Origin: MGBC114079 sp964531385
GTDB taxonomy: Bacteria > Bacillota > Clostridia > Lachnospirales > CAG-274
Length of the DNA stretch: 64,000 bases
Assembly (NCBI GenBank): GCA_964531385.1
Contig: CAZHGC010000012.1
Coordinates: 10,958 to 74,957 of the forward strand
Direction of reading: 5' to 3'
The translations under genes and the position numbers were made by a program. This document shows, piece after piece, positions 51,822-60,624 of this stretch (position 1 is its first letter; each line of letters starts with the position of its first letter). The notes below the pieces were generated by a model that made no database searches, had not been told where the DNA came from, and saw nothing but the letters and a program-made list of their open reading frames with translations.

Positions 51822-52907
51822 ATGGAGAATATGGGGAACACAGCGAAAGCTGAAAATATTAAAGATAAGAAAAACAGATATATTTTAAGTATGATGTTTT
51901 TCGTTATTTTGGTTGGAACGACATTTTATTTGCTTCTTAAAGATTGCAATTTTGGTGATATTGCCGATGCTGTTAGGGGGGCAGAATACAGTTATTTGTT
52001 TTTGTCTGTTGTTATGGCAATTATATATATTTCCGGCGAGGGGCAATGCCTTAACATTATTGTTAAATCGCTTAAAGGAAAAGCAAGCAAGTTATCTTGC
52101 TTTACTTATGGTTGCATTGATTTTTATTTTTGTGCGGTTACGCCTTCGGCAACTGGCGGTCAGCCTGTTGCGGCATATTATATGGCAAAAGACGGCGTTT
52201 CAGTTTCGACGTCAACCATTGCGTTGCTTTTGAACACAATTCAATATAAAGTTGTTTTGCTTGTTTTGGGAATAATTGTTATGGTTTTCAAATTCGGCGA
52301 TTTGTTTGGTGATTTTTGGTTTACTTTTATGTTCATTTTTGGTGTTGTTGCAAACATAATAACAGTTGGTTTTTGTTTGACAGCCGTTTTTTCGAAAGCT
52401 TTACTTAATAAAATTGTTTACAAGTCTGTTAATTTTCTTGTTAAAATTAAAATTATCAGAAACAGAAGAAAAGCTCTCCTTAAATATGAACATCATTTTA
52501 AAGATTATGCGTGCAGTGCGGAATATATAAAGAGCAATCCTGCTGTTAACGTTAAAGTGTTTTTTGTTTGTCTTGTTCAAAGGCTTGCTCTTTTTTCAAT
52601 TGCTTATTTTATTTACAGAAGCTTTGGAAGCGAGGGCAGTTCATTTTTTGATTTGCTTGCAATTCAAGTTGCAGTTGCTATGGCTGTTGATTCACTTCCT
52701 TTGCCGGGTGGTGTTGGTGCGGCAGAGGCTTTTACGCTTGAACTTTTTACAACTATTTACGGTGTTGGAAAGGTTGCAACGGCAACTTTGCTTACAAGAG
52801 GAATAAGTTATTATTTTTGTCTTTTGGTTAGCGGTGCGTTTTTTGTTGCTAATCATATACGACTTATTAAAGTTGGCAAACGCCAAATTAAGAAAGGGGA
52901 ATTATAA
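51822..52907 (+). CDS. Lysylphosphatidylglycerol synthase-type flippase-like membrane protein
   Basis: The 361-residue product has about eight hydrophobic segments and the family marks AVTPSATGGQPVAAYYM near residue 105 and DSLPLPGGVGAAEA near residue 290. These belong to the integral membrane domain shared by MprF N-termini and UPF0104 proteins, which move or sense lipids. The soluble aminoacyl-transfer domain of MprF is absent, so it does not itself make lysyl-PG. It is followed after three bases by pssA and then psd, which suggests a role in lipid handling. AGGAGAT precedes the ATG. Confidence 0.82.
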   Translation: MENMGNTAKAENIKDKKNRYILSMMFFVILVGTTFYLLLKDCNFGDIADAVRGAEYSYLFLSVVMAIIYISGEGQCLNIIVKSLKGKASKLSCFTYGCIDFYFCAVTPSATGGQPVAAYYMAKDGVSVSTSTIALLLNTIQYKVVLLVLGIIVMVFKFGDLFGDFWFTFMFIFGVVANIITVGFCLTAVFSKALLNKIVYKSVNFLVKIKIIRNRRKALLKYEHHFKDYACSAEYIKSNPAVNVKVFFVCLVQRLALFSIAYFIYRSFGSEGSSFFDLLAIQVAVAMAVDSLPLPGGVGAAEAFTLELFTTIYGVGKVATATLLTRGISYYFCLLVSGAFFVANHIRLIKVGKRQIKKGEL

Positions 52908-52910
52908 TAA

Positions 52911-53579
52911 ATGATTGGTTTTTATAATTATACGGTTATTCTCACCTATATCAGCTTGGCGTCTTCCGTTATTGGTATTTTTATATGCACAAACCCAAAT
53001 TCTTTTGTTGGAAATGTTCCAAATTCTTTATGGGGGATTTTATGCCTTATGATTTCGGGGCTTTGTGATATGTTTGACGGAAAAGTTGCAAGAACTATGA
53101 AAAGAACGGAAGCTCAGAAAAAATTTGGAATTCAAATTGACTCGTTATCGGACTTGGTTGCTTTTGGTGTTTTGCCTGCGGCAATTGGATATGGAATTTT
53201 GCCGGACAGCATTAAATCGAGCGGTTGGCTTATTGCTTTTTTTGCGTTGTTTGTGTTTTTTGTTCTTGCGGCGTTAATTAGGCTTGCTTATTTTAATGTT
53301 ATGGAAGAAGAAAGACAGAGCAAAACAGACGGTGTTAGAAAAGAATATGAGGGGCTTCCTGTTACAAACACAGCCCTTATTATGCCGTTTTTATATATAT
53401 TCAGTTTTAGAATCGGCGGTTGTTTTTATATTGTTTATTCGGCGGCTTTACTTTTGGTTGCTTTGGCTTTCATTATCAAATTCAGAGTTAAGAAAGTTGG
53501 AATGAAAGCAATGCTTGTTTTTCTGCTTGTTGGAGTTATTGAATTTGCGTTTATCTGCTTTGAAGCAATGAACAAATAA
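52911..53579 (+). CDS. pssA: CDP-diacylglycerol-serine O-phosphatidyltransferase
   Basis: The 222-residue membrane enzyme shows the CDP-alcohol phosphotransferase motif as DMFDGKVARTMKRTEAQKKFG and then IQIDSLSD, within several membrane helices. With psd immediately downstream, the substrate is most likely serine: it would make phosphatidylserine from CDP-diacylglycerol, which Psd turns into phosphatidylethanolamine. It starts three bases after the flippase-like gene. A short terminator-like stem lies between it and psd, so psd may be partly separate. Confidence 0.9.
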   Translation: MIGFYNYTVILTYISLASSVIGIFICTNPNSFVGNVPNSLWGILCLMISGLCDMFDGKVARTMKRTEAQKKFGIQIDSLSDLVAFGVLPAAIGYGILPDSIKSSGWLIAFFALFVFFVLAALIRLAYFNVMEEERQSKTDGVRKEYEGLPVTNTALIMPFLYIFSFRIGGCFYIVYSAALLLVALAFIIKFRVKKVGMKAMLVFLLVGVIEFAFICFEAMNK

Positions 53580-53594
53580 TTGGAAATTATTTTA

Positions 53595-53617
53595 GGCTGT
53601 CGATTGGCAGCCTTTTG
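53595..53617 (+). terminator. Short terminator-like hairpin between pssA and psd
   Basis: GGCTG pairs with CAGCC around an eight-base loop, followed by TTTTG. The stem is only five base pairs, so read-through into psd is likely. Confidence 0.5.
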
Positions 53618-53653
53618 TTGAAAAACTTTTTTTGCAAAAGAGAGGTTTACTCT

Positions 53654-54547
53654 ATGGAAAATGATTTTAATTTTGAAGTTAGAAACAGAAACGGTGAGCT
53701 TATTGAAAGTTCATTGAAACAAGACAGTTCTCTTGAATTTCTTTACGGCTCTTTTTACGGAAGGCTTATTTTGAAAATTTTAACAAAGCCTTTTGTTTCT
53801 AAAATTGTTGGAGCATATATGAACAGCCAAAGGTCTTGCAAAATGATTGACGGGTTTATTGCAAAGCAAGAAATCGATATGACTCAATTTGAAGAAAGAG
53901 AATTTGTTTCATATAATGATTTTTTTACAAGAAAAATTAAACCCGAAAAAAGAAACGTTGATTTTGATGAAAATTCGCTTATAAGCCCTTGTGATTCTAA
54001 ACTTTCGGCATATCCCATAAATGATGACAGCGTTTTTTATATTAAAAATTCTTATTATTCTGTTTTGGACATTTTGGGAGGAAACGAAAAGGCAAAGGAA
54101 TTTTCCGGAGGAATATGTTTGATTTTTCGTTTGGCTGTTGACGATTATCACAGATATTGTTATTTTGACAACGGAGAAAAGGGAGATAATTTTTTTGTTA
54201 AGGGCGAACTTCATACCGTTAAGCCGATTGCTCTTAACAAATTTAATATTTATAAAAGAAATTGCAGGGAATATTCTTTTTTGCAAACCGAAAATTTTGG
54301 TGAAGTTGCACAAATTGAAGTTGGTGCTATGATGGTTGGAAAAATTAAAAATTTGCACCAAAAGCATAAATTTAAACGTGGCGAAGAAAAGGGTATGTTT
54401 GAATTTGGCGGGTCAACAATTGTTGTTTTGCTTAAAAAAGACAGTGCTGTTATAGATTCGGACATTGTTTTAAACACTCAAAACGGAATTGAAACAGCGG
54501 TTAAATTTGGAGAGAAAATTGGTGTTAAATTTCAAAGACGTTCATAA
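53654..54547 (+). CDS. psd: Phosphatidylserine decarboxylase proenzyme
   Basis: The 297-residue protein decarboxylates phosphatidylserine to phosphatidylethanolamine at the membrane. The self-cleavage site FGGST, where the serine becomes the pyruvoyl group, is near residue 258, and the conserved DDYHRYCYFDNG segment with the catalytic aspartate-histidine region is near residue 160. The sequence also has NDFFTRKIKPEKR and SPCDSK, typical of the clostridial type II form. The ATG at 53654 is preferred, since AGAGG lies just upstream. It forms a functional pair with pssA. Confidence 0.92.
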   Translation: MENDFNFEVRNRNGELIESSLKQDSSLEFLYGSFYGRLILKILTKPFVSKIVGAYMNSQRSCKMIDGFIAKQEIDMTQFEEREFVSYNDFFTRKIKPEKRNVDFDENSLISPCDSKLSAYPINDDSVFYIKNSYYSVLDILGGNEKAKEFSGGICLIFRLAVDDYHRYCYFDNGEKGDNFFVKGELHTVKPIALNKFNIYKRNCREYSFLQTENFGEVAQIEVGAMMVGKIKNLHQKHKFKRGEEKGMFEFGGSTIVVLLKKDSAVIDSDIVLNTQNGIETAVKFGEKIGVKFQRRS

Positions 54548-54606
54548 TTTATAATTTTTACTAACTGTTTAGTTTTTATAAATTTAATTTTTTGGAGGTA
54601 GTGCGT

Positions 54607-56781
54607 ATGAAAAAAAATGTTGGAATTTGCAGGAAAGGCGTTGCTGTTGCTTTGGCAACGGCTGTTGTTATGACCTCGAACGCAAGCTTGTTTGCGGAAG
54701 ATTTTAAAGATATTTCGGTTGTTCAGGAAACCAATATTTCCGATGAAAAAGCTGTTGGCGTTAAGTATTTTAATTTTACAAAAGAGGCTGTTGACAAAGC
54801 GGTTGGAATAACACTTGATAAAAAAGGAAATGCTCCTGTTTTTTCCGAAAAAAAAGGATTTGGTTTTGTTTCGGAGACTTGTGCTTTGCCGGCAAGAAAA
54901 GTTGATCTTTCCGATGTTTTTGCAAAAGATGACGGATTTTATGTTAATGAAAATGACGAAAGTCGTTTTGTTATGGTTAATGACAAAGGCGAAGCCATTG
55001 AGCAAAGCAAATGTACAACATATGATTTTGGCGGTATGGTTTTTCGTGTTGCTGTTCCTGCGGGAGCATACAAAATTGAAGTTGAAACAACAGGTGGAGC
55101 AGACGTTACTTCAATGTCGGTTTCGGGAATGCAGACAACGAGAATTGAAAGCAACAAATTTTGGGACGCAGCAAAGCTTGTTCCGGTTGAAAATGTTGCA
55201 AAATGGGACGGAAACGTTTGGTCGTTCAATTATGTTAGCGGGCTTCCTTACATTGACGTTGAAATTGAACCGAAAAAGGCAAACACAGACGTTGGTGTTA
55301 AATCTATAAAAATTACACCGATTGAAGTTAAAGAAAGAAAATCTGACGAAAAACCAACTGTTTTCACTCTTGGAGATTCAACTGTTAAAAGTTATACTTG
55401 TGACGAAGCACCTATGTGCGGTTGGGGTCAGGTTTTTGACAGACTTTTTGATTTATCTGAAGTTGAAGTTATAAATTATTCAATGGGCGGTCGTTCTATG
55501 AAGAGTATGTATCAGGAAGGAAGATTTAACGATGCTCTTTTGAACGGCAAAAAAGGCGATTACATACTTATTCAATCCGGCCACAATGACGAAAGAAAAG
55601 GAACAGCAAAAGGAACGGCAGACGGTGAAAATGCTCGTTTTGGCGGTGGTTCGACAGAGGAAATGTATAAAAAATATATAACTGATTTTTATATTCCTGC
55701 AGTTTTGGCAAGGGGAATGACACCTATTTTGGTTACACCTATGACAAGAGCAGAGGGTAAACCAACTCCGAATTATGTTTATAAAAACTCTTTTACAACA
55801 AGAAAATTTCCTGATGTTATGAAAGAAACAGCAAAAGAAATTGGCGTTACACTTGTTGATTTGAATACAAGAAGTGTTGAATATTTGAACGAAATTGGTC
55901 CTTCCGGAACAACGGCGATTGTTTTATCCCTTGAAGCGGGCGAAACACCGGGAAAAACAAACAGCGGAAGTTATGCAAACGGAAATCCGAACCTTAAAGT
56001 TGACGGAACACATTTTAAAGAGGCTCTTGCAAAGCAATATGCAAGAATGATTGTTGAGGAAATTTACAAAAATTATAAAAACGGAGATGACAGACTTGAA
56101 GCGTTTGTTTCAACATATTTAAAAGATGATGTTGTTTTGGCGGCGGAAAGCGGAGATTGGAGCAAAGTTTATCCAGAAGTTTGCAACGATACAATTTCGG
56201 GCATTGGGGCATATTACAGGAATCAAATTGAAAAAATGATTCAGCTTGGTGTTATGCAAAAGGACAAAAATGGAAACTTTAACCCACTTGATGATATGTA
56301 TGTTGATGAATATATTGACGCTTTGGCAAAGCTTTGGAACATTGACAAAAACGAAATTAAAGGTTATAAAAACGGAAGGCTTACAAGAGAAGTTATGGCA
56401 TCGATTTTGTATGATGCTTATAACATTAAATTTAAAGAAAAACCTGCTTATATGACAGATTATAACGGAACGGCACTTTCTCCGGACGACCCTAATTATG
56501 ACCCGAATCTTACAGGAAAAGAAGCTCAATATTATCCTTTGGCAGGTTTTGGAACTCTTATTGATTTTGAAAAAGTTGACGAAAAATATGCTGAGAAATT
56601 TAAAGAAGCTTATAACCTTGGTTTAATTCGCTCTGAATGGGGAATTCAAAGAGGAACTATGAAAAACGGAAACAAATTGTCTCCGAAGTTGGTTGTTTCA
56701 AGAGCAAAAGCGGCAAAAAGCCTTTATTTTGCTTGGAGCCTTTCAAGGCCGATTAAGGCAGAAACAGACTGGCTTGAATGA
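54607..56781 (+). CDS. Secreted CE12 rhamnogalacturonan acetylesterase with degenerate SLH repeats
   Basis: The 724-residue exported esterase has a signal peptide (about 1-31), a jelly-roll region (35-240) and a CE12 SGNH domain (about 248-490) with LGDSTVKSYTC, SMGGRSMKSM, SGHNDERKG and DGTHFKEA as the four catalytic blocks. The C-terminal 200 residues contain helical units such as YYRNQIEKMIQLGVMQ, TREVMASILYDAY and VVSRAKAAKSLYFAWS, whose spacing resembles SLH repeats although the usual motif is eroded. If functional they would hold it on the wall. GGAGG precedes the ATG at 54607. It deacetylates the rhamnogalacturonan backbone so lyases can act. Confidence 0.83.
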   Translation: MKKNVGICRKGVAVALATAVVMTSNASLFAEDFKDISVVQETNISDEKAVGVKYFNFTKEAVDKAVGITLDKKGNAPVFSEKKGFGFVSETCALPARKVDLSDVFAKDDGFYVNENDESRFVMVNDKGEAIEQSKCTTYDFGGMVFRVAVPAGAYKIEVETTGGADVTSMSVSGMQTTRIESNKFWDAAKLVPVENVAKWDGNVWSFNYVSGLPYIDVEIEPKKANTDVGVKSIKITPIEVKERKSDEKPTVFTLGDSTVKSYTCDEAPMCGWGQVFDRLFDLSEVEVINYSMGGRSMKSMYQEGRFNDALLNGKKGDYILIQSGHNDERKGTAKGTADGENARFGGGSTEEMYKKYITDFYIPAVLARGMTPILVTPMTRAEGKPTPNYVYKNSFTTRKFPDVMKETAKEIGVTLVDLNTRSVEYLNEIGPSGTTAIVLSLEAGETPGKTNSGSYANGNPNLKVDGTHFKEALAKQYARMIVEEIYKNYKNGDDRLEAFVSTYLKDDVVLAAESGDWSKVYPEVCNDTISGIGAYYRNQIEKMIQLGVMQKDKNGNFNPLDDMYVDEYIDALAKLWNIDKNEIKGYKNGRLTREVMASILYDAYNIKFKEKPAYMTDYNGTALSPDDPNYDPNLTGKEAQYYPLAGFGTLIDFEKVDEKYAEKFKEAYNLGLIRSEWGIQRGTMKNGNKLSPKLVVSRAKAAKSLYFAWSLSRPIKAETDWLE

Positions 56782-56840
56782 TTTTTTTGGTACATAAAGA
56801 CAGAATAATTTTTAATAAAATATTTTAAGGAGTTTTTGAA

Positions 56841-58070
56841 ATGGGTAGATTAAATATTGTTGGTTTAGGTTATATCGGATTGCCGACAGGGCTTATGTTT
56901 GCGGCTAACGGCATTGAAGTTACGGGAACTGACTTGAATTTGAAGCTTGTTGAAACTTTAAATTCTGGAAAGCTTACTTTTGAGGAAAAGGGGCTTGAGG
57001 AGCTTTTTGAAAAGGCTCTTTCAAAAGGAATTCAATTTTCAAACAATCTTATAAAAACAGACAGATATATTATTACAGTTCCAACGCCTTACATTAAAGA
57101 AAATAAAAAAATTGAGGCGAAATATGTTGTTGCGGCTGTTTCTCAGGTTCTTGACATTTGCGAAAAGGGTGCGGTTGTTGTTATTGAATCGACAATTTCG
57201 CCGGGAACAATTGACAAATTTGTTCGTCCGATTGTTAGAGAAAAAGGACTTGTTATTGGAGAAGATGTTCATTTGGCTCATGCTCCCGAAAGAATTATTC
57301 CGGGGAATATGGTTTTTGAACTTGAAAACAATTCTCGTACTATTGGTGCGGACAGCCCTGAAATTGCCGAAAAAATTAGAAGCTGGTATAAAAGTTTTTG
57401 CAAAGGAGATATTGTTCTTACCGACATTAAAACTGCTGAAATGAGCAAAGTTGTTGAAAATACATTTAGAGACATTAACATTGCTTTTGCAAACGAACTT
57501 GCTAAAATTTGCGACAGAGAGGGAATGAACGTTTATGAGCTTATAAAAATTGCAAATAAGCACCCTCGTGTTAATATTTTACAGCCGGGACCGGGTGTTG
57601 GCGGGCATTGTATATCGGTTGACCCTTGGTTCTTGGTTGGAGACTACCCTGACATTGTCAACATAATTCTTGCGGCAAGACACGTTAATGACGGTATGCC
57701 GGATTATGTTATTGGAAGAATGGGCGAAATTATGAGAGAAAACGGCATTTCTGATATAAGCGAGGTTGGCTTATACGGATTGACCTACAAAGAAAATGTT
57801 GACGACCTTAGAGAAAGCCCAACTTTGCAGATGCTTGAAAGATTTGAAAAATATTTTGTTAAAGGAATAAATATTTATGACCCTATGGTTAGAGAAAACA
57901 AAGTTGACGGACAAACACAGGATTTTGATGAGTTTATTAAAAAGTCGAAATTGATTGTTGTGCTTGTTGGACACCAGCATTTGAAAGACAATTTGGACGC
58001 TTTGAAAGGCAAAATTGTTCTTGATACAAGAAATATTATCGATTTGGATAAAGGCGTTTATAAATTATAA
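56841..58070 (+). CDS. UDP-N-acetyl-D-mannosamine dehydrogenase-type nucleotide sugar dehydrogenase
   Basis: This 409-residue enzyme oxidises a UDP-sugar at C6 with NAD. It shows the N-terminal Rossmann loop VGLGYIGLPTGLMFA, ITVPTPY, the catalytic cysteine in GPGVGGHCISVDPWF and the C-terminal domain with YGLTYKENVDDLRESP. The pattern YIGLPTG is closer to UDP-ManNAc dehydrogenases (WecC group) than to UDP-glucose dehydrogenase. The product, UDP-ManNAcA, is used in wall polymers. Its place right after an SLH-type protein gene may be coincidence, but SLH domains bind ManNAc-containing wall polymers. A terminator follows. Confidence 0.82.
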   Translation: MGRLNIVGLGYIGLPTGLMFAANGIEVTGTDLNLKLVETLNSGKLTFEEKGLEELFEKALSKGIQFSNNLIKTDRYIITVPTPYIKENKKIEAKYVVAAVSQVLDICEKGAVVVIESTISPGTIDKFVRPIVREKGLVIGEDVHLAHAPERIIPGNMVFELENNSRTIGADSPEIAEKIRSWYKSFCKGDIVLTDIKTAEMSKVVENTFRDINIAFANELAKICDREGMNVYELIKIANKHPRVNILQPGPGVGGHCISVDPWFLVGDYPDIVNIILAARHVNDGMPDYVIGRMGEIMRENGISDISEVGLYGLTYKENVDDLRESPTLQMLERFEKYFVKGINIYDPMVRENKVDGQTQDFDEFIKKSKLIVVLVGHQHLKDNLDALKGKIVLDTRNIIDLDKGVYKL

Positions 58071-58100
58071 TATTTTGCTTTTAAAAAAATGCACAATTTG

Positions 58101-58128
58101 AAAGCACCACTTTTTTGTGGTGCTTTTT
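58101..58128 (+). terminator. Intrinsic terminator
   Basis: AAGCACCAC pairs perfectly with GTGGTGCTT around a six-T loop and is followed by a T run. Confidence 0.88.
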
Positions 58129-58239
58129 CAAAAAAAATTATATAATTATTTTACAGTTATAATTTTTACAGAAATATTTTAAAACTTAAATGAGCTTATG
58201 TTTTTTGAATTATTGATGATAGAAATGAGAGGATTTTTG

Positions 58240-60525
58240 ATGTCTAAAAAAATTTTAGCTGTTTTTTTGGCTGTTAATTTTATTTTTTGCAGTTGTTTTG
58301 ATGTTTTTGCTGTTGAACAATATTCTTTGGGCGATGTTGACGGGAACGGTAATGTTGAAGTTAATGATGCGGTTTTGGTTTTGCAATGGGTTCTTGATAA
58401 AGGCAATTATTTAAGCGAAGAGGCAATTAAAGCGGCTGATGTTTTTAATTATAACAATGCTGACGAAATTACAGCATTGAATGCTTCATATATTTTACAA
58501 ATGGCTATTAACAACTTTGGAGAAGAAACGACAGAGAGCACAGAAGAAAGCACAAGCGAGAGCTCGACGGAGAGCACAGAAGAAAGCACAAGTGAGAGCT
58601 CGACAGAGAGCACAGAAGAGAGCACAAGCGAGAGTTCGACGGAGAGTACAGAAGAAAGCACAAGCGAAAGCTCGACGGAGAGCACAGAAGAAAGCACAAG
58701 TGAAAGTGCAACGGTTAATGAAACGAAATCTTGGAATTTTAGCAACAGCGATTTTTCGGAAAAAGTTGGCACGTTATCATCGAAACTGGTAGTTGGAGAT
58801 ATTACAGTTTTTGCAAGCAGTTCTAAAACTGTTAAAATATCGGAGCTTGAAAATTCGTATGGAGACGAAAATTATCAATATTGTGTTGATTTGGGCGGAA
58901 GCGGAAGTACAGAGTTTAGAAGCATTTCGTTTGATGTTAAGGGCGACTGTGAAATTAATGTTTATGCTGTTGGAAGAGACAGAGTTATGCAACTTGCAAC
59001 AGCCGAAAGAGAACTTGCAACAGCTGAAAAATTTACTTCCGAAATTTCGATGCGTTCTTTTTCATATTCCGGTGGAAAAAATACAGTTTTCTTATATTCA
59101 ACATCGGGTGGAATTAAAGTTTACAAAATTGATGTTATTTATAAAAATTCGTTTACAGAGGAAACCTCAACAGAAGCGACTTCGACAGAAGGCACAAGCG
59201 AAACCGAAACTACAACCGAAAAAATTAAAGAGAGCGAGAGTGAAAGTATGAGCATTGAAGATATAACAGAAACTGAAACTTCTAACGTTGGTGCAGACGA
59301 TTCTCAAAGATTTGAGAAAGTTGAAAATTTGATAAGTTACTTAATGGAAAACAATGTTGACAGCAACGGAAATGTTACTTTTACCGATATTTCTTGGAAC
59401 ATTGAGAAAAAAGGAAAGAATATATGGCATTATGCGAGTGGCTGTATGATTAAGGCGTTTACTGAAATTTATGAGAGAACAAAAGATAAAAAATATTATG
59501 ACTTTGCCAAAAAGCATATGGACTTTTTCATTAATGATGACGGCGAGATAATTTATTTTAGCAAAAACAGCACATCATCAAAATACAGTCCGACTGAAAG
59601 CGGATATAAGCTTGATGATATTAATGCAGGAAAGCCTTTGTTCTATTTCTATGAAAAAACAAGCGACAAACGTTATAAAAATGCTATTGAGCTTTTGGAA
59701 ACACAGCTTGAAAATCAACCACGTACAAGCCAAAAAGTTTTGGGCAATTTTTGGCACAAAAAGTCATATCCGCAGCAAATTTGGCTTGACGGGCTTTATA
59801 TGGCACAGCCATTTTATATGGAATATGGCAACAAATTTGGAACAGTTGACGAAGAAAGCGGAAAAGTTAAAGAATGCGTTGATTCATATAACCAATTTAT
59901 GAACGTTTACAAGACTTTGAGGAATTCTGAAACGGGACTTTATTATCATGGTTATGATGATTCTAAATCTTTAAGCTGGGCAAACAGCGAAACAGGGCTT
60001 TCGGAAAATTATTGGCTTAGAGCCATGGGTTGGTTTGCAATGAGCCTTGTTGACACAGCAGAAAAAATGCCTGAAAATATGGCAGAAGAAAAGAAAGAGC
60101 TTATAAAAATTTATAAAGAATTTGCAGACGCTATGATTAAATATCAAGACGAAAAAACGGGAATGTGGTATCAAGTTGTTGACAAAGGCGGAAGCGATGG
60201 CAATTATCTTGAAACAAGCGGAACGCTGGCTGTTTCATATTCACTTATGAAAGCATCACGTCTTGGTTTTGTTGATGAAAGCTATTTTGATTATGGTAAA
60301 AAAGCTTTTGACGGTGTTTGCGACAATTATTTGACAGAGACTGACGGAAAAGTTGTTTTAAGCAATATTTGCCTTGTTGCGGGACTTGGAGGAACTTCTT
60401 CTTCCGGTTCATATAAAAACAGAGACGGAAGTTACGAATATTATATTGGCGAAAAAGTTGAAAAAAATGATGCAAAAGGTCTTGGACCGTTGTTGTTTGC
60501 GTATAATGAAGTTAGAATGCACTGA
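58240..60525 (+). CDS. Secreted GH105 unsaturated rhamnogalacturonyl hydrolase with N-terminal dockerin
   Basis: The product has 761 residues. Signal peptide about 1-27. A dockerin-like domain (28-96) begins GDVDGNGNVEVNDAVLVLQW; its second calcium loop is eroded. A 12-residue STESTEESTSES repeat runs from about 97 to 160. A jelly-roll binding region (165-300) and a second Thr/Glu linker lead to the GH105/GH88-type alpha6/alpha6 barrel (about 357-758), with WHKKSYPQQIWLDGLYMAQP holding the catalytic aspartate, ENYWLRAMGWFAMSL and a C-terminal LGGTSSSGS. It would remove the unsaturated uronic acid left at oligosaccharide ends by lyases. The start is the ATG at 58240 behind GAGAGGA. Most GH105 enzymes are intracellular, so this one is unusual. 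Confidence 0.85.
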   Translation: MSKKILAVFLAVNFIFCSCFDVFAVEQYSLGDVDGNGNVEVNDAVLVLQWVLDKGNYLSEEAIKAADVFNYNNADEITALNASYILQMAINNFGEETTESTEESTSESSTESTEESTSESSTESTEESTSESSTESTEESTSESSTESTEESTSESATVNETKSWNFSNSDFSEKVGTLSSKLVVGDITVFASSSKTVKISELENSYGDENYQYCVDLGGSGSTEFRSISFDVKGDCEINVYAVGRDRVMQLATAERELATAEKFTSEISMRSFSYSGGKNTVFLYSTSGGIKVYKIDVIYKNSFTEETSTEATSTEGTSETETTTEKIKESESESMSIEDITETETSNVGADDSQRFEKVENLISYLMENNVDSNGNVTFTDISWNIEKKGKNIWHYASGCMIKAFTEIYERTKDKKYYDFAKKHMDFFINDDGEIIYFSKNSTSSKYSPTESGYKLDDINAGKPLFYFYEKTSDKRYKNAIELLETQLENQPRTSQKVLGNFWHKKSYPQQIWLDGLYMAQPFYMEYGNKFGTVDEESGKVKECVDSYNQFMNVYKTLRNSETGLYYHGYDDSKSLSWANSETGLSENYWLRAMGWFAMSLVDTAEKMPENMAEEKKELIKIYKEFADAMIKYQDEKTGMWYQVVDKGGSDGNYLETSGTLAVSYSLMKASRLGFVDESYFDYGKKAFDGVCDNYLTETDGKVVLSNICLVAGLGGTSSSGSYKNRDGSYEYYIGEKVEKNDAKGLGPLLFAYNEVRMH
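58529..58715 (+). repeat. 36-bp tandem repeat coding a Ser/Thr/Glu linker
   Basis: About five imperfect copies of GAGAGCACAGAAGAAAGC plus ACAAGCGAGAGCTCGACG encode STESTEESTSES repeats. Differences are mostly silent A/G and C/T changes. Such repeats can expand or contract and change linker length. Confidence 0.9.
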
Positions 60526-60545
60526 TATTTTTGTTTGAGTTTTTT

Positions 60546-60598
60546 GCAAAGCAAAGCCCTTTTTTGTTGTTTTGTTTTTGGGGGCTTGCTTTGCTTTT
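60546..60598 (+). terminator. Long-loop terminator after the GH105 gene
   Basis: AAAGCAAAGCCC pairs with GGGCTTGCTTTGCTTT with one bulge across a T-rich loop. Confidence 0.7.
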
Positions 60599-60624
60599 GA
60601 AATAAGGTTTTTGGGAGGATATAT

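Noticed and set aside
58449..58792. Minus- and plus-strand frames across the linker repeat of the GH105 gene
   Set aside because: The 36-bp repeat keeps all frames open; only the GH105 frame has a start, a signal peptide and domains.
7786..60525. A cellulosome scaffold in this window
   Set aside because: Dockerin-like domains occur but no cohesin pattern was found in any large protein here.
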